From NCBI GenBank assembly GCA_040437565.1, contig JBDOQK010000012.1:519429-583428 (forward strand): a DNA stretch of 64,000 nucleotides. Direction: 5' to 3'. The stretch is from Albugo candida. Taxonomy: Eukaryota; Oomycota; Peronosporomycetes; Albuginales. A program made the position numbers and the translations under genes. Within the stretch, counting starts at the first letter, position 1; every line of letters starts with the position of its first letter. Shown piece by piece: positions 1-10,650 of this stretch. Under the pieces are notes generated by a model. It was not told where the DNA came from. It was given only the letters and a program-made list of their open reading frames with translations, and did no database searches.

Positions 1-972
1 GATGAAGATGGTTTGGAAGTGTATATTCCAGTCGGGTTATGTATCATCAGTCGATTTCCGCTCCTCAACACGATGAGATATCGGCTAGATCAATTGCATT
101 CTTCCTTGCAATCGGATGAAAGTTACCTTAATTCTACGGATTGGACACCATCCTCCACACAACTAAGTGCTTTATTAGCTCCATACAAGGCTCCGCTTCA
201 CGTTGAAACGTCATTATCTTCTACAGCAAAGACACACCAGCGTTATCAAGACTTTTCGATGGGAGATCTATTCCGGTGCTTGTCTAAACAAAACATCATT
301 GCGTTGGTGAGCTGTGTGATGTTGGAGCGCCAAATTGTGCTCGTAAGCTCCTCTTACTCAGTACTGACTTGCGTTGGAGTATCCTTGAAATCGCTGCTTT
401 CTCCATTGATATGGAGTCACATCTTTGCACCAATTTTACCGAAATCGATGCTTGAGTGCCTCCAGTGCCCAACACCTTATTTATTCGGCATTCACACGAG
501 TTATCAAGCTGAGATGATGGAAATTCTGCACAACGAAGGCACAGGTGACAATGTTATCGTGGTTGACTTGGATGCAGATCGACTCATCGGTAAAGCAATC
601 CAATTGGTTCCTGTTTCAGTCTACTCAAGCCTTCAATACAACCTCGAGAAATTATGTAGACCGGGTAGCGATCTTATCAGCAGTGATCACACCTCTTTCC
701 TCGACTCAACATCATTATCAAATCCACAATGGACCGCTACAGAGGAAGTAGAAAATCGCTTTCGTGGAATTCGAGCTTGCTTCGAGTCTGTGCTTGACGA
801 GATGATGACCGAGATGGAAGAATATCGATTTGTTTTGTCCGACGATTTCGACTTTGTGGTTGTATTTGACAATCAGCAATACTTACAGAACCTTCCTCCA
901 GCTTCGCGGGACTTTTATCTCCAGTTTCTCGAGACTCAAGTCTTCTCGCATGCGATCGCGACAGTCAAGTGA
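1..972 (+). CDS. DENN-domain protein, C-terminal part (5' end outside window)
   Basis: The reading frame is open from the first base, so the gene begins upstream of the window. The visible 320 or so residues hold the core DENN region. The stretch 'MLERQIVLVSSSYSVLT' followed by 'LIWSHIFAPILPKSM' and 'PTPYLFGIHTSY' is the classic cDENN core, and a helical dDENN-like tail follows (about residues 230-319). DENN proteins are guanine-nucleotide exchange factors for Rab GTPases and act on membrane traffic. The stop lies only 68 bp from the stop of the convergent histidine-kinase gene. Which Rab it serves cannot be told from this part. The family call is strong; the subfamily is open. Confidence 0.85.
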   Translation, partial: DEDGLEVYIPVGLCIISRFPLLNTMRYRLDQLHSSLQSDESYLNSTDWTPSSTQLSALLAPYKAPLHVETSLSSTAKTHQRYQDFSMGDLFRCLSKQNIIALVSCVMLERQIVLVSSSYSVLTCVGVSLKSLLSPLIWSHIFAPILPKSMLECLQCPTPYLFGIHTSYQAEMMEILHNEGTGDNVIVVDLDADRLIGKAIQLVPVSVYSSLQYNLEKLCRPGSDLISSDHTSFLDSTSLSNPQWTATEEVENRFRGIRACFESVLDEMMTEMEEYRFVLSDDFDFVVVFDNQQYLQNLPPASRDFYLQFLETQVFSHAIATVK

Positions 973-1040
973 AGTTGGAATGATGATATTTCGGGCAATT
1001 AACTATCGACTATTTATTCAATCTGTCATATTGGATTCTA

Positions 1041-4000
1041 TCACATGAGAGCACACGGCTTTTCATCCGTTCGTTGTTCCAAACAAGTGTCCAGTTGACC
1101 CGTTAGAGTGGGAGCAGCTGCAAATGCGAAATTTCGTTTAAAGTACCCACATAGAAGTCGATGTTCCTTGCGCAAAAGTTCGTATGTCTTGTCGACTATT
1201 ATATATACATACTCGCATGTGGGCAGGGAAGTTTGAGTGGCTTTATATGCATGCTCGCATGCAACTTGAAGGCGAAAGGCGACTGTGGAAATGCGTAATG
1301 CAGCGACATATGCCGATGATCCTTTCAAAGTATGCGCATCTCGTTGAATCAATGAGAAGTCCCTGGAGTGATACGACAATTCAATCCGAGACATGATCTG
1401 ATCACAATTGACCCAAAACTTTTCCAGTAAATTGACAAATAAGTCTTCATGGCCACCACATTGCTCCACACCAAGCGCGTAATTGATTGGATCTCCTTCG
1501 GGAATGGTAATGTCAAGAGGGTCGATGCTGGTGGACGCAGGCGAATCTAAGAATATGTGAACAGATTGTTCTGAATCAGGAATCCTTGGAACTTCCTTTC
1601 TATGTGGTAACGGACTCAAAGCGTCTTGTTGGCGCCCTACCCGATCATCGGGATTGTGAGTCTGTAGTTGGTGACGAGCTCGATCGCAGCTTTGAGTATC
1701 TCTTTGATCATGCTGCAATAAAATATCGCTTATAGATTCAAATGGGATCATTTTTTCCCTCTCTGCACTGCCTCGATGTTTCTCCTTACTCGGCANNNNN
1801 NNNNNNNNNNNNNNNNNNNNNNNNNNNNNNNNNNNNNNNNNNNNNNNNNNNNNNNNNNNNNNNNNNNNNNNNNNNNNNNNNNNNNNNNNNNNNNNATCGG
1901 GATTGTGAGTCTGTAGTTGGTGACGAGCTCGATCGCAGCTTTGAGTATCTCTTTGATCATGTTGCAATAAAATATCGTTTATAGATTCAAATGGGATCAT
2001 TTTTTCCCTCTCTGCACTGCCTCGATGTTTCTCCTTACTCGGCACTGGTGGATGACTCCACAATGTCGGGTTGTTTTCTGAAGACATGTGTCGATGCGAT
2101 TTTTGACGACGAACTTTATTACGCGCTCGACCGAAAAAGCTTTCTCGATCTGAATTTTGCCTGGATCGAGACCTTTGTGACTGATTATGACTTGGAATCA
2201 TTTGCTTCATTTCCTCGTTTTGTTTGCCACTCTTTTCTTCTTCGTTAGAGTTTCTATCGACAGTATTATGGAAAGCAGCCGGAAGCGTTGCTGACAAAAT
2301 GGAGTCTCGGTGGGTCTTCCATGCTGTGTAAAATATAGAGTCTCCGAGCGATGAGCGCAATGATAGAGACTGGTTTGCTGTCGACGATCCACAGCTGAAA
2401 ATACTGTTGACACCACTTCGGAAGGAATACGTTCCTTGCTGATACTGCGAAGCAGCAACTGGGTTATCCATCTCTAAATTTGAGATTGCACTCGCCAAAT
2501 CTAATTGCTGCATGTGGTGTGAGGCTGGCATTAGGCCTGGTTCTGACTGCTCGGAGACTTGTTCCGTTCGCCTGTAAAGCTTCTTACCATCACAGAGCGC
2601 GACATGTGGTGCGACTGGGTACTTTGGTGACGGCGATAATGTCGCTCGGGCAAGTGCATTCCCACTTCGCTCGAATAGACGTGGAGACGGAATTGTCGTG
2701 ACTCGAAGACCATCGCATTTGGACTTGGTGTACGGCTCAGGGTTTGTAATTGCCGATCTCATCTCTGTGAGGTCATCGCCCGAGATCGGAGAAATTGGTC
2801 GGAAGATATTCGACTGCATATCAAGGCCAAGATACTTGGCCCTCCTCCAATGTCGAACAGCTTTTCGCAACGTCACCTTTGAAATCGGCTTGACAATAAA
2901 TTCATCCATGCCTGCATCAACGCATTTTTGACGATCGCCACTCATGGCATAGGCCGTCAAACCAAGAATTGGTACTCGTGGAAGACTGTATTCAGCCTCG
3001 TATTGTCGAATCAGGCGTGTCGCTGTATATCCATCCATCACTGGCATCTCACAATCCATAAAGATCATATCAAACTTTGCATTATCCTTAGCATACGCTT
3101 GGACAGCTTGCTGACCATTGGCTTCCCATTGTAGTAGATGATCATCCTCTTGAAGATAACATTTCACAACTTCCCAATTAAACTCGTTGTCCTCGACAAC
3201 TAAGATGTGCGCTTGATTCGGCACCACGCTGACCGGAATCGATATTGATTCCAAGCTGCTACTGCAATCTCCTTTAATCGTATTTGAATGTTGCTCGTCT
3301 TCAGATAGATATGCTGCTGCTTTGGATATGACGAGATCAATATTCTCCGAATACAAATCGTCATCAGCACGATGAAGGATCAGTTGTTCTTCATCCAGCA
3401 ACCTCACAATCACTGTAAAGTAAAAGTTGGAGCCTTGATTAAGCTCACTTGCCACATCAATTGCTCCGTCCATCAACTCGACTAGCTGTTTGCATATTGC
3501 CAGCCCCAAGCCCGATCCTGTCGGATTATTTGGTCGAGTTCTCTCTAGCTTTGAAAAAAGACAAAAAAGCCTCGAACGATCCTCAGCATCCATGCCCACC
3601 CCAGTGTCAATGACCTGGAACAAGAGTTTTTTGAATTGTGGTGGTAATGCCGGCTCATCAACAACGCTACATGCCACCGTGATAGATCCTTCCGATGTGA
3701 ACTTGATCGCATTAGACAGCAGATTGAGCAAAATTTGACGTAGACGCACAACGTCTCCGATGACTTGTTTTGGTACGTCATCACTGCACTCTTGTTGCAG
3801 TAGAATGTTTCGTTCTCGAGCTTTAAATTGGAATATCTCAATTGAATAGTCCAGCAGATCATTCATATGGAACGGAGCCGCAGTGATTTCCATGTGGCCA
3901 GTCTCAATCTTGGACAGATCTAGAATGTCATTGATCAAATTAAGTAGCAATGAGCCTGACACATACGCCATATGCACATGACGTTCAGAATCTCTATCCA

Positions 4001-7000
4001 GCCCTCTTTTATCCTTTAATAGTTCCAGCATTCCCAGGATGCTGTTGAGTGGTGTGCGTAACTCATGGCTGAAAGACGCAAGAAAATTCACTTTGGCTTC
4101 TTCCATGTACTTACGAGCTGTATAATCTTGTCCAACTCCAATAGCACCCCGGATGTTTCCATGCATGTCTTTCTTACTGGAGGCATTAACCAGCAAAAGC
4201 AGGTAGAAACCTTGTTTTGTCGTCATCGGTAGTTCCATCTCCCCAATATCGACGCCAGTCAGCGCTTGATTTAATAGTTGACGCACTTGCATTCGATTTT
4301 CAGGAATAACAAATGTATTCACAAGTGAAAGACCGAGTACACAAGACTTGACGTACCCTGTGATTTCCTCAATCTTTTGATTCCATTCATTGATATTTCC
4401 ATTCTTATCGACGCCGAAGATAGGAGCATTGGCAGTGTCAATCAAATGAAAGTACTCATGCTCTTGAGCAATTCGATCCGTGATATCTTGTCCGATTCCA
4501 ACAACGCCAACTATGTTGCCATTAGAATCCATCCGAGGTGTGGCATTAAGCAGGATCTCAATTCGCGTGCCCGGCCGAGTAATCAAAGGGAATTCAAAAT
4601 TCGCGGTTTGGATACCTTTCAACGCCTTTGAAAGTACATCGGCGACAATTGGGCGGTATTCAGGTGATATGAATGTCTCGACCAAATTCTCACCCATCAC
4701 TTCGTCAATGGAGTAGTTGGTAATTTGAGCTGCTTTTTTGTTCCATATATTCACACACATGGTGGCATCCACACCAAAGATAGGCGCGTTGGCCGTATCG
4801 ATCAACCGAGAATACTCGTGCTCTTGGGCGATTCGGTCCGAGATATCCTGGCCTATCCCCACCATACCTACAACACGACCATGTTCATTGAATCGAGAAG
4901 TTGCATTCAAAAGAATGTCCACGCGACGATCAAGTTTAGTGATCAACGGAAACTCGAAATTAACTGTTTCAACGCCATCGAATGCTTTTTCAAGCACAGA
5001 TTGAACCGCATCTTTGTACTCATCCGTGATGAATTTTTCCAGCTTCTCACCCAACACTTCAGATGATGTGTACTGAGTGATTTCAGCTGCTTTCTTGTTC
5101 CAAATAGTCACGCATCCATAGGTGTCAACACCGAAGATCGGGGCGTTTGCTGTGTCAATCAGTCGAGAATACTCGTGTTCCTGGGTTATACGCTCAGATA
5201 TGCCCTGGGCGATCGCTACGACTCCAGTCCTTTCATCAAATCGGTCATATCGTGCGGTTACATTCAATGATACACTTACGAATCGACCGCTCTTTGTGAT
5301 AAGAGAGACAACGTAATTCGAAGTATCATCACCGTTCAACGCTCTTGTAATTACATCTGCAAAGTCATCGCGATACTCGCCTGCGATGAAATTGTCCACG
5401 AGTTTTTCACCGAAGACTTCGCGACTAGAATATTGTGTGATCTCTACAGCTTTCTTATTCCACATATTGATCTGGCCGTTGATATCGACGCCAAAGATTG
5501 GTGCATTAATGTGGTCGATAAGCCGATAGAAGTCCCGTTCTAAAGCCGCGCGATTCGAGATGCCCTTACGGGACCTCACCACATCTCTTATGGATTGTGA
5601 AAGCTCATTCGGAAGGTGCGGAAAATATCGGGTGTTCATTCGAGTGAATGTTGGACTTGTGTCAGCTCCATCTGAAGTATTTGGGAAGACCTCTGTCAAA
5701 TCACTGACATCCATTTCCGACGCTGGTGCGGCGTATGCATCATTTCTATCGCAGACAATCTCGCGATCGAGCTTGTTGTTGTTGAACAGCGACCTGCGCG
5801 CGCTTTCTTTGAATCTGCAGCGTTTAACTATCAAAGCCTCTTCCTGAGCCAAATCCTTGTTGATACAATTAGCAATAAAGTGAGGAGAAAATGGTCTTTT
5901 GATCTTACGACAGCCGAAATGGAAGTCGATAGTACGCATGTTTTTGAAAAATAGCTCTTTTGGCGAGTATTCTGAGATTTCTATGATCTTTCTGCTCCGG
6001 GTGATCGCTAGAATGTTCATGTGGTCGTCAGTAAATAGTATAAATGAATCACTCTCCGCTCGGCGATGCCCCTGCGTTAGCCTAATCCAAGCACAATGAT
6101 ATCGGACGAAAGCTCTCTTGTCGTATCTTGACATAGGCGTCAAGGCTTTATAGACTGATACGACATGCTTCGTTGACGAAATTACGCTTGAGTCGAGTGA
6201 GAGGGCAAAACATTGTGTCTTGCTTTGTCCGTGTTTAGCTAGTGCAATCACAGCGCCGGGCTTATTTGCTTGATCGTCTCGTATCTTTTTGCAAGCTTGA
6301 GCCACAACAGTACTTGATTTACTCGAGTTACTACCAGAAAAACCATGCTCAGTTAAAAGATTCTTGATCTGATCAATATTGTACTTCCAGGCGGTCTGCA
6401 CATGACAGTCTACAACAATGACGAGCCTGTCCACTGTATCATGAAGTGAAGTGTTATTCCCGAGCCAATGACTTTGCTTGATAAATATGTCGATAATAGG
6501 ATCCTCTAGTGCGTGCGATGGCAGGTGGTATTGGCAATTCATAAAGGACCTTTCAACAAAAAAATTTCGAGGGATAATCTCTTGATTTGCGAATGTTTTG
6601 TTTGCAAATCTATATACCGAAAAGTCGCTATTTTGTGCCTTCAAAATGGTCGTTCCTTTGTCACGCAGCTCTAATGATGATGATTGAGGGTCGCTGTTAC
6701 CCACTATATTAGAGGCTTCATTCCATCTCGAGAATCTTCGCTTTTTGGTTGGTTCGGATTGTGCCATTGGTATCCCAACCTGTTGCGAATCACGTTCCAA
6801 ATTTCCAATGTTCTCCTCACCATAAGCACTCTCTTGAGACACGATGCCGCATATCCCGTTCAGCTTTCCAGATTCGCGAAGAGATATAAACTTCAAAGTA
6901 AACCGAAGGGTCCCTTCTTGGGCATTTTGCTGATTAAAGTGCATCATAACGCCTGATTGTACATCTTTCGTGCTCGCAATTTTCAAATAATTGGTCACGT

Positions 7001-7253
7001 CGTCTTCATCCAGCAATGTATACTTACTGATCTGCTGGTGGGTAACCAAGTGCTTACTCCAACCTGTGAGAGACTGTAGACGAAAGCTCCAAAATTGGAT
7101 GATACCAGATAAGTCAATGATGAACGCTGGAATCATTGCAGCATTTAGGATCGCGTGAACACAGCTGTCAGAATAGACACTTTTTATCGCTTTTCCATTG
7201 ATTTTGGCCTGGGCGGAGTATATCGACGACTGATCATCTAAATTGGATAGCAT
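1041..7253 (-). CDS. Hybrid histidine kinase: tandem PAS, HisKA, HATPase, receiver, HPt
   Basis: One large frame encodes a complete phosphorelay. I start at the ATG at 7253. An N-terminal PAS-like segment (about residues 25-115) is followed by a long linker. Four adjacent PAS repeats of about 123 residues each come next (nt 5540-4090), each starting like 'HLIDTANAPIFGVD'. HisKA carries the phospho-acceptor histidine in 'FSHELRTPLN' (near 4068). The ATPase has 'LLNLLSNAIKF', 'DTGVGM' and 'GSGLGL'. The receiver has 'FDMIFMDCEMPVMDG' (near 3055) and 'LTAYAMSGD', and a C-terminal HPt has 'DAHTLKGSSAYV' (His near 1335). No membrane segment is evident, so a soluble sensor is likely; no ligand residue is recognisable. 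A 100-N gap interrupts the linker between receiver and HPt, and its flanks repeat the same 149 bp. Removing one copy plus the gap (249 nt) keeps the frame and gives about 1987 residues. Confidence 0.93.
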   Translation of the reverse strand: MLSNLDDQSSIYSAQAKINGKAIKSVYSDSCVHAILNAAMIPAFIIDLSGIIQFWSFRLQSLTGWSKHLVTHQQISKYTLLDEDDVTNYLKIASTKDVQSGVMMHFNQQNAQEGTLRFTLKFISLRESGKLNGICGIVSQESAYGEENIGNLERDSQQVGIPMAQSEPTKKRRFSRWNEASNIVGNSDPQSSSLELRDKGTTILKAQNSDFSVYRFANKTFANQEIIPRNFFVERSFMNCQYHLPSHALEDPIIDIFIKQSHWLGNNTSLHDTVDRLVIVVDCHVQTAWKYNIDQIKNLLTEHGFSGSNSSKSSTVVAQACKKIRDDQANKPGAVIALAKHGQSKTQCFALSLDSSVISSTKHVVSVYKALTPMSRYDKRAFVRYHCAWIRLTQGHRRAESDSFILFTDDHMNILAITRSRKIIEISEYSPKELFFKNMRTIDFHFGCRKIKRPFSPHFIANCINKDLAQEEALIVKRCRFKESARRSLFNNNKLDREIVCDRNDAYAAPASEMDVSDLTEVFPNTSDGADTSPTFTRMNTRYFPHLPNELSQSIRDVVRSRKGISNRAALERDFYRLIDHINAPIFGVDINGQINMWNKKAVEITQYSSREVFGEKLVDNFIAGEYRDDFADVITRALNGDDTSNYVVSLITKSGRFVSVSLNVTARYDRFDERTGVVAIAQGISERITQEHEYSRLIDTANAPIFGVDTYGCVTIWNKKAAEITQYTSSEVLGEKLEKFITDEYKDAVQSVLEKAFDGVETVNFEFPLITKLDRRVDILLNATSRFNEHGRVVGMVGIGQDISDRIAQEHEYSRLIDTANAPIFGVDATMCVNIWNKKAAQITNYSIDEVMGENLVETFISPEYRPIVADVLSKALKGIQTANFEFPLITRPGTRIEILLNATPRMDSNGNIVGVVGIGQDITDRIAQEHEYFHLIDTANAPIFGVDKNGNINEWNQKIEEITGYVKSCVLGLSLVNTFVIPENRMQVRQLLNQALTGVDIGEMELPMTTKQGFYLLLLVNASSKKDMHGNIRGAIGVGQDYTARKYMEEAKVNFLASFSHELRTPLNSILGMLELLKDKRGLDRDSERHVHMAYVSGSLLLNLINDILDLSKIETGHMEITAAPFHMNDLLDYSIEIFQFKARERNILLQQECSDDVPKQVIGDVVRLRQILLNLLSNAIKFTSEGSITVACSVVDEPALPPQFKKLLFQVIDTGVGMDAEDRSRLFCLFSKLERTRPNNPTGSGLGLAICKQLVELMDGAIDVASELNQGSNFYFTVIVRLLDEEQLILHRADDDLYSENIDLVISKAAAYLSEDEQHSNTIKGDCSSSLESISIPVSVVPNQAHILVVEDNEFNWEVVKCYLQEDDHLLQWEANGQQAVQAYAKDNAKFDMIFMDCEMPVMDGYTATRLIRQYEAEYSLPRVPILGLTAYAMSGDRQKCVDAGMDEFIVKPISKVTLRKAVRHWRRAKYLGLDMQSNIFRPISPISGDDLTEMRSAITNPEPYTKSKCDGLRVTTIPSPRLFERSGNALARATLSPSPKYPVAPHVALCDGKKLYRRTEQVSEQSEPGLMPASHHMQQLDLASAISNLEMDNPVAASQYQQGTYSFRSGVNSIFSCGSSTANQSLSLRSSLGDSIFYTAWKTHRDSILSATLPAAFHNTVDRNSNEEEKSGKQNEEMKQMIPSHNQSQRSRSRQNSDRESFFGRARNKVRRQKSHRHMSSENNPTLWSHPPVPSKEKHRGSAEREKMIPFESINDILLQHDQRDTQSCDRARHQLQTHNPDXXXXXXXXXXXXXXXXXXXXXXXXXXXXXXXXXXPSKEKHRGSAEREKMIPFESISDILLQHDQRDTQSCDRARHQLQTHNPDDRVGRQQDALSPLPHRKEVPRIPDSEQSVHIFLDSPASTSIDPLDITIPEGDPINYALGVEQCGGHEDLFVNLLEKFWVNCDQIMSRIELSYHSRDFSLIQRDAHTLKGSSAYVAALRISTVAFRLQVACEHAYKATQTSLPTCEYVYIIVDKTYELLRKEHRLLCGYFKRNFAFAAAPTLTGQLDTCLEQRTDEKPCALM
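1647..2044. repeat. Assembly gap (1796-1895) flanked by duplicate contig ends
   Basis: Exactly 100 N separate 1647-1795 from 1896-2044. The two 149-bp flanks are near identical, differing at about two bases, and one difference changes Asn to Ser. They are best read as unmerged ends of two contigs, possibly two alleles, inside the histidine-kinase gene. Confidence 0.85.
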
Positions 7254-7506
7254 CGCATACCTATTGTACCAAAACACTCAGAACTGTTAAGGAGAGAATG
7301 CTATTGTGATCAGCGAGTATTTTTTGCGATAAAATAGAAAAACGACAGCGCCATGTTCCATATAAAGAGCAAGGTCTCACGCCTTTACGACCGAATGGCT
7401 GCTGACTCTGCATCTTGACCTTTATTTATCCAATCATGTGAGACTCTGGACGGATGGATCATCTTGAAGTTGATCAGCTGCTTGGCTATATATGTAATTG
7501 TGCTAT

Positions 7507-9700
7507 ATGCATCAAATGGACGAACTTGCACAAAATGTGGCAAATCTCCGAATTTGTGCAGAGAGTAGTGCTCACCAGAAACAGGATAAACCTTTTGGTA
7601 ATAGTGAGAATGATTCTCTTGAGACGACGCTCTACGTATCGTACAAAAGTCAAGTCGAGAGAGCGTTAACGATCGTAGAAGAACAAGACCAAATTTGCTA
7701 TCAGATCATGCAGTTTACGACCGCAAAAGGAGTCAAAAATGCCATGTACCACAGTCTTTTCAATCAAGTAAGCTCTGGAAAATTGACCGTACTACAGAAA
7801 TGGTTCCAAACTGGCGTACTTCCAACACGAGATGGCTTGAAACATTGGTTTTTTGATGCTCGAAATCTTCGCAATACGAGTGGATCAACGCTACTTCATG
7901 TTGCGTGTGATGTCTCTATGACGCGTGCCTGTGCAAAGATCTCAGTTGTAAAATTTCTTTTGGATAAAGTTGGATTTGATGTGAATGTCCGCGATTTGGT
8001 ATTAGAAAAGTCGAATGAGAAGTATGGATTTCTGTAATCGCTTTTGCGTAGCTGGGAAGAACACCTTTACACGTTGCGGGGTTGAATGGATACAAAGAGG
8101 TCGGCAACATCAAATTCTATATTGGATATATATTGGCTGACGTTTGGGCATTGCGAATAGCTCGTGCAATGTTTGCTCGAGCGTGGAGCAGATGCCATGC
8201 TGCAGGATCGTTCAGGACTTCGACCACTGGCACTGGTCAATACGCTCTCCCGTCCACATGAAGAAATAGTAACCGTACTGACGATACAACAGGCACGAAG
8301 TAGGTCGCATGGTGATCGTAATGGAACTATTCCTGACTAATCGATGTATACGTGGCAGAACCCGGGTCTTTAGCTCTGACGGTCTCTAAGGAGGTATACA
8401 TTGTGGAAAGTAATCGAAGATATCATTCACCACGGCTCTGCTCATAGCAAGCGAAAGCCTCGGCGGCATTCTTACGTTTTCTTTCGTCTTACATCATTGA
8501 AGATTGTCGAAGCAAAGTCGAAATGCAAGTGTCTGGTTTGATAGAGCACTTAAAGTGTAAGCTCTTCGTTTTCCTTGCTGCGCTTACGTTTAGTGATGTT
8601 CCTTTCAAGCTACCTCAACGACCATCTACTTTGATGAATTACTGGTACGATACATCCCGATTCTTTTCAAAGAAACGACAAATTGTAGCCAAGTGATCGA
8701 CATGATGACACCAGACACCTTTAAAGACCCAATTTTTATTTCAGAGCTCCGAACGGAATCTTTTGCGCATCACATTTCACTTGTAACATCTCATATCACC
8801 AATACAATATCAAACTCACTTTGGGTTGGAATGCTGTTGCATTTGGCACAACGCGTTCGCGATCAAGTAGGAGAATTCGCCCAAAATAAACTCAATGAAG
8901 ATTCTGCTAGAGAGTATCAGATCAGGTCTGAAGCCTCTGAACACTCCGTGAAAACATCCACCCATCCTGACAGCCGCACGTGGCTCTCTTCACATCCGTT
9001 CCGTCAGTTATGGCACTACGCAATTCTGTTCCGAGCAGCATCCAAACCGTTCCCTAGTGATGTCCATGTACAAAATGGTGAATCATTCATTCAATGTGTT
9101 CGTGACGTCTCTGAGCTGTTCCCGCTGGATGAGTTCCTTCTCGTTGGAAAGAACGAATACGTCGCTTGCAGCTATGATTCAGCAAAACGTGTTATCGTCC
9201 TAGGTGCATATCTTTGCCTTGCGCAATGAGATATCAGGCACTGAGCTTTGATATGGCTAGACCGCCCGTATGAAGGAGAATCGGCGTCTTCAATCCGGAT
9301 CTATCTGCGGGGTTCCGAGCGCTTACAGCACTCTTACATCGCGGTCAAGTGCATTTGGGAACGCGAGCCTGGCAACAACTATGATGATGCGAGCCGTGAA
9401 CAGGTATCTTCGCTTCAGCCATTAGAATCACAACTCAGCATCCTATTGACTTAGGAAGTTTTTTTGGACTACCAATTCCTTCCTCCACAAAGTTACCACG
9501 AAGTCGCTGCAAAAGTTGGTCCATTCGACAATGTCAAAGCGGCTCGTGAGTTTGCAGCAGTTTGGAGACAACAAAGCCGAGCAGCCTTTATGGAAAAAAG
9601 GTCGTATATTTGTCGTATTGCTGAACGGCTATACTCACTTGCGCGGCCTCTAGCTGTCAGAGCCAGACGTCTACCTGCAAGGTTGCATGCCCACAGCTGA
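7507..9700 (+). CDS. Ankyrin-repeat protein, eight exons
   Basis: The frame looks broken, but seven short introns restore it: 7999-8051, 8100-8160, 8300-8358, 8394-8447, 8557-8609, 9204-9260 and 9404-9454 (51-61 nt, all GT-AG). Exon lengths sum to 1806 nt, that is 601 residues and a stop, and every phase agrees. Residues about 135-240 contain ankyrin repeats: 'NTSGSTLLHVACD', then 'DLLGRTPLHVAGLNGYKE' spanning intron 1, then 'LVQCLLERGADAMLQDRSG' after intron 2. The C-terminal 350 residues match nothing I recognise, and their last 40 are basic and arginine-rich. Ankyrin repeats bind proteins; the partner is unknown. The start could be ATG 7507 or 7516. The gene is divergent from the histidine kinase across about 250 bp. 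Confidence 0.8.
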
Positions 9701-10035
9701 AAGGATCTTCGCCAGTACGTTGATTTCCCTCTGAAAAAGTGCAATCACAATTCATCCTTTCAATAGTGCACAGAAAACATGATCAGTATCGCAAAACAGC
9801 TCGCCACAAAGCATCTTGGTCGTGCTACATTCTGTCAGGTTCGTGTCGCTTGATTCATTCCACACAGCTCTTACGAGAGTAAACTGTAGGTACAACCCGC
9901 ACGAGCTTTGGTCGAAAAGCTTCAAAACGGTGATCTCAAAGTTTAAGATATCGCCGGCAATTTGTATTGATCTCGACCGGTATAAAGGACCAAGCGGAAC
10001 CTTTACTTGATTATATTCACTATTAGTCTCTCTAT
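9701..10035. other. Intergenic, convergent 3' ends
   Basis: This 335-bp stretch lies between the stop codons of the ankyrin gene and the CENP-A gene. I see no gene, repeat or structured RNA in it. Confidence 0.6.
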
Positions 10036-10571
10036 TTACTCTTGATGTCGACCACGAATACGACGGGCAAGCTGAATATCCTTGACCATCAATGTAACGC
10101 GCTTGGAATGAATTGCGCAAAGATTTCTATAAAAAAAACATTCTTTATGTTGAAACAAAGGTTGTATCGGGAGACTTACGCATCTTCAAATAGTCGCACG
10201 AGATGCGCCTCAGCTGCTTCTTGAAGCGCTAAAAGCGCCTCTGCTTGCCATCGAAATGGACGGTTTGCATATTGCATTTGTATGTCGCGTACCAATCTGG
10301 CGAATGGGAGTTTTCGGATGAGAAGTTCCGTACTTCGTTGATAGTATCGGATTTCGCGCAAGGCAACGGATCCCGGGCGAAATCGCCGTTTCTGAGTGGT
10401 GGTTGTCTTTGATGCACCGCCTTTGATGGGCGGAGCGGTTCGCATCGGGGTTGACTTGCGTGGTCGCTTCTTCACCGAAGTGCTTTTCTGTTCCGATTCA
10501 TCGTCGCTATTGCTGCTAGTGGACGATGTCCGTCTTTTGGATGGTGGCGTACGATACGGTGAAGGCGCCAT
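10036..10571 (-). CDS. CENP-A: Centromeric histone H3 variant (CENP-A/CenH3)
   Basis: Two exons (10571-10180 and 10126-10036) joined over a 53-nt GT-AG intron give 160 residues. About the first 60 form a basic tail rich in Ser, Thr and Pro, unlike canonical H3. The histone fold starts at '[18 protein letters not shown]' and ends with '[18 protein letters not shown]' and 'LARRIRG'. Loop 1 ('[19 protein letters not shown]') is one residue longer than in H3 and carries the Trp found in CENP-A, where human has '[13 protein letters not shown]'. The divergent tail, longer loop 1 and this Trp together mark the protein that specifies centromeric nucleosomes and seeds kinetochores. The start codon lies 79 bp beyond the SGT1 stop, in the same orientation. 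Confidence 0.93.
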
Positions 10572-10650
10572 TTTTGAAAACCAAAAAGAGGCACCTCCCG
10601 TTATTTATACTTTATACTTTTCTTTAGTAATCACTAAATGCGATCTGTTC

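Noticed and set aside
3545-3862. 105-codon frame on the plus/minus strands inside the histidine kinase
   Set aside because: It overlaps the conserved HATPase coding sequence in another frame and has no domain signal.
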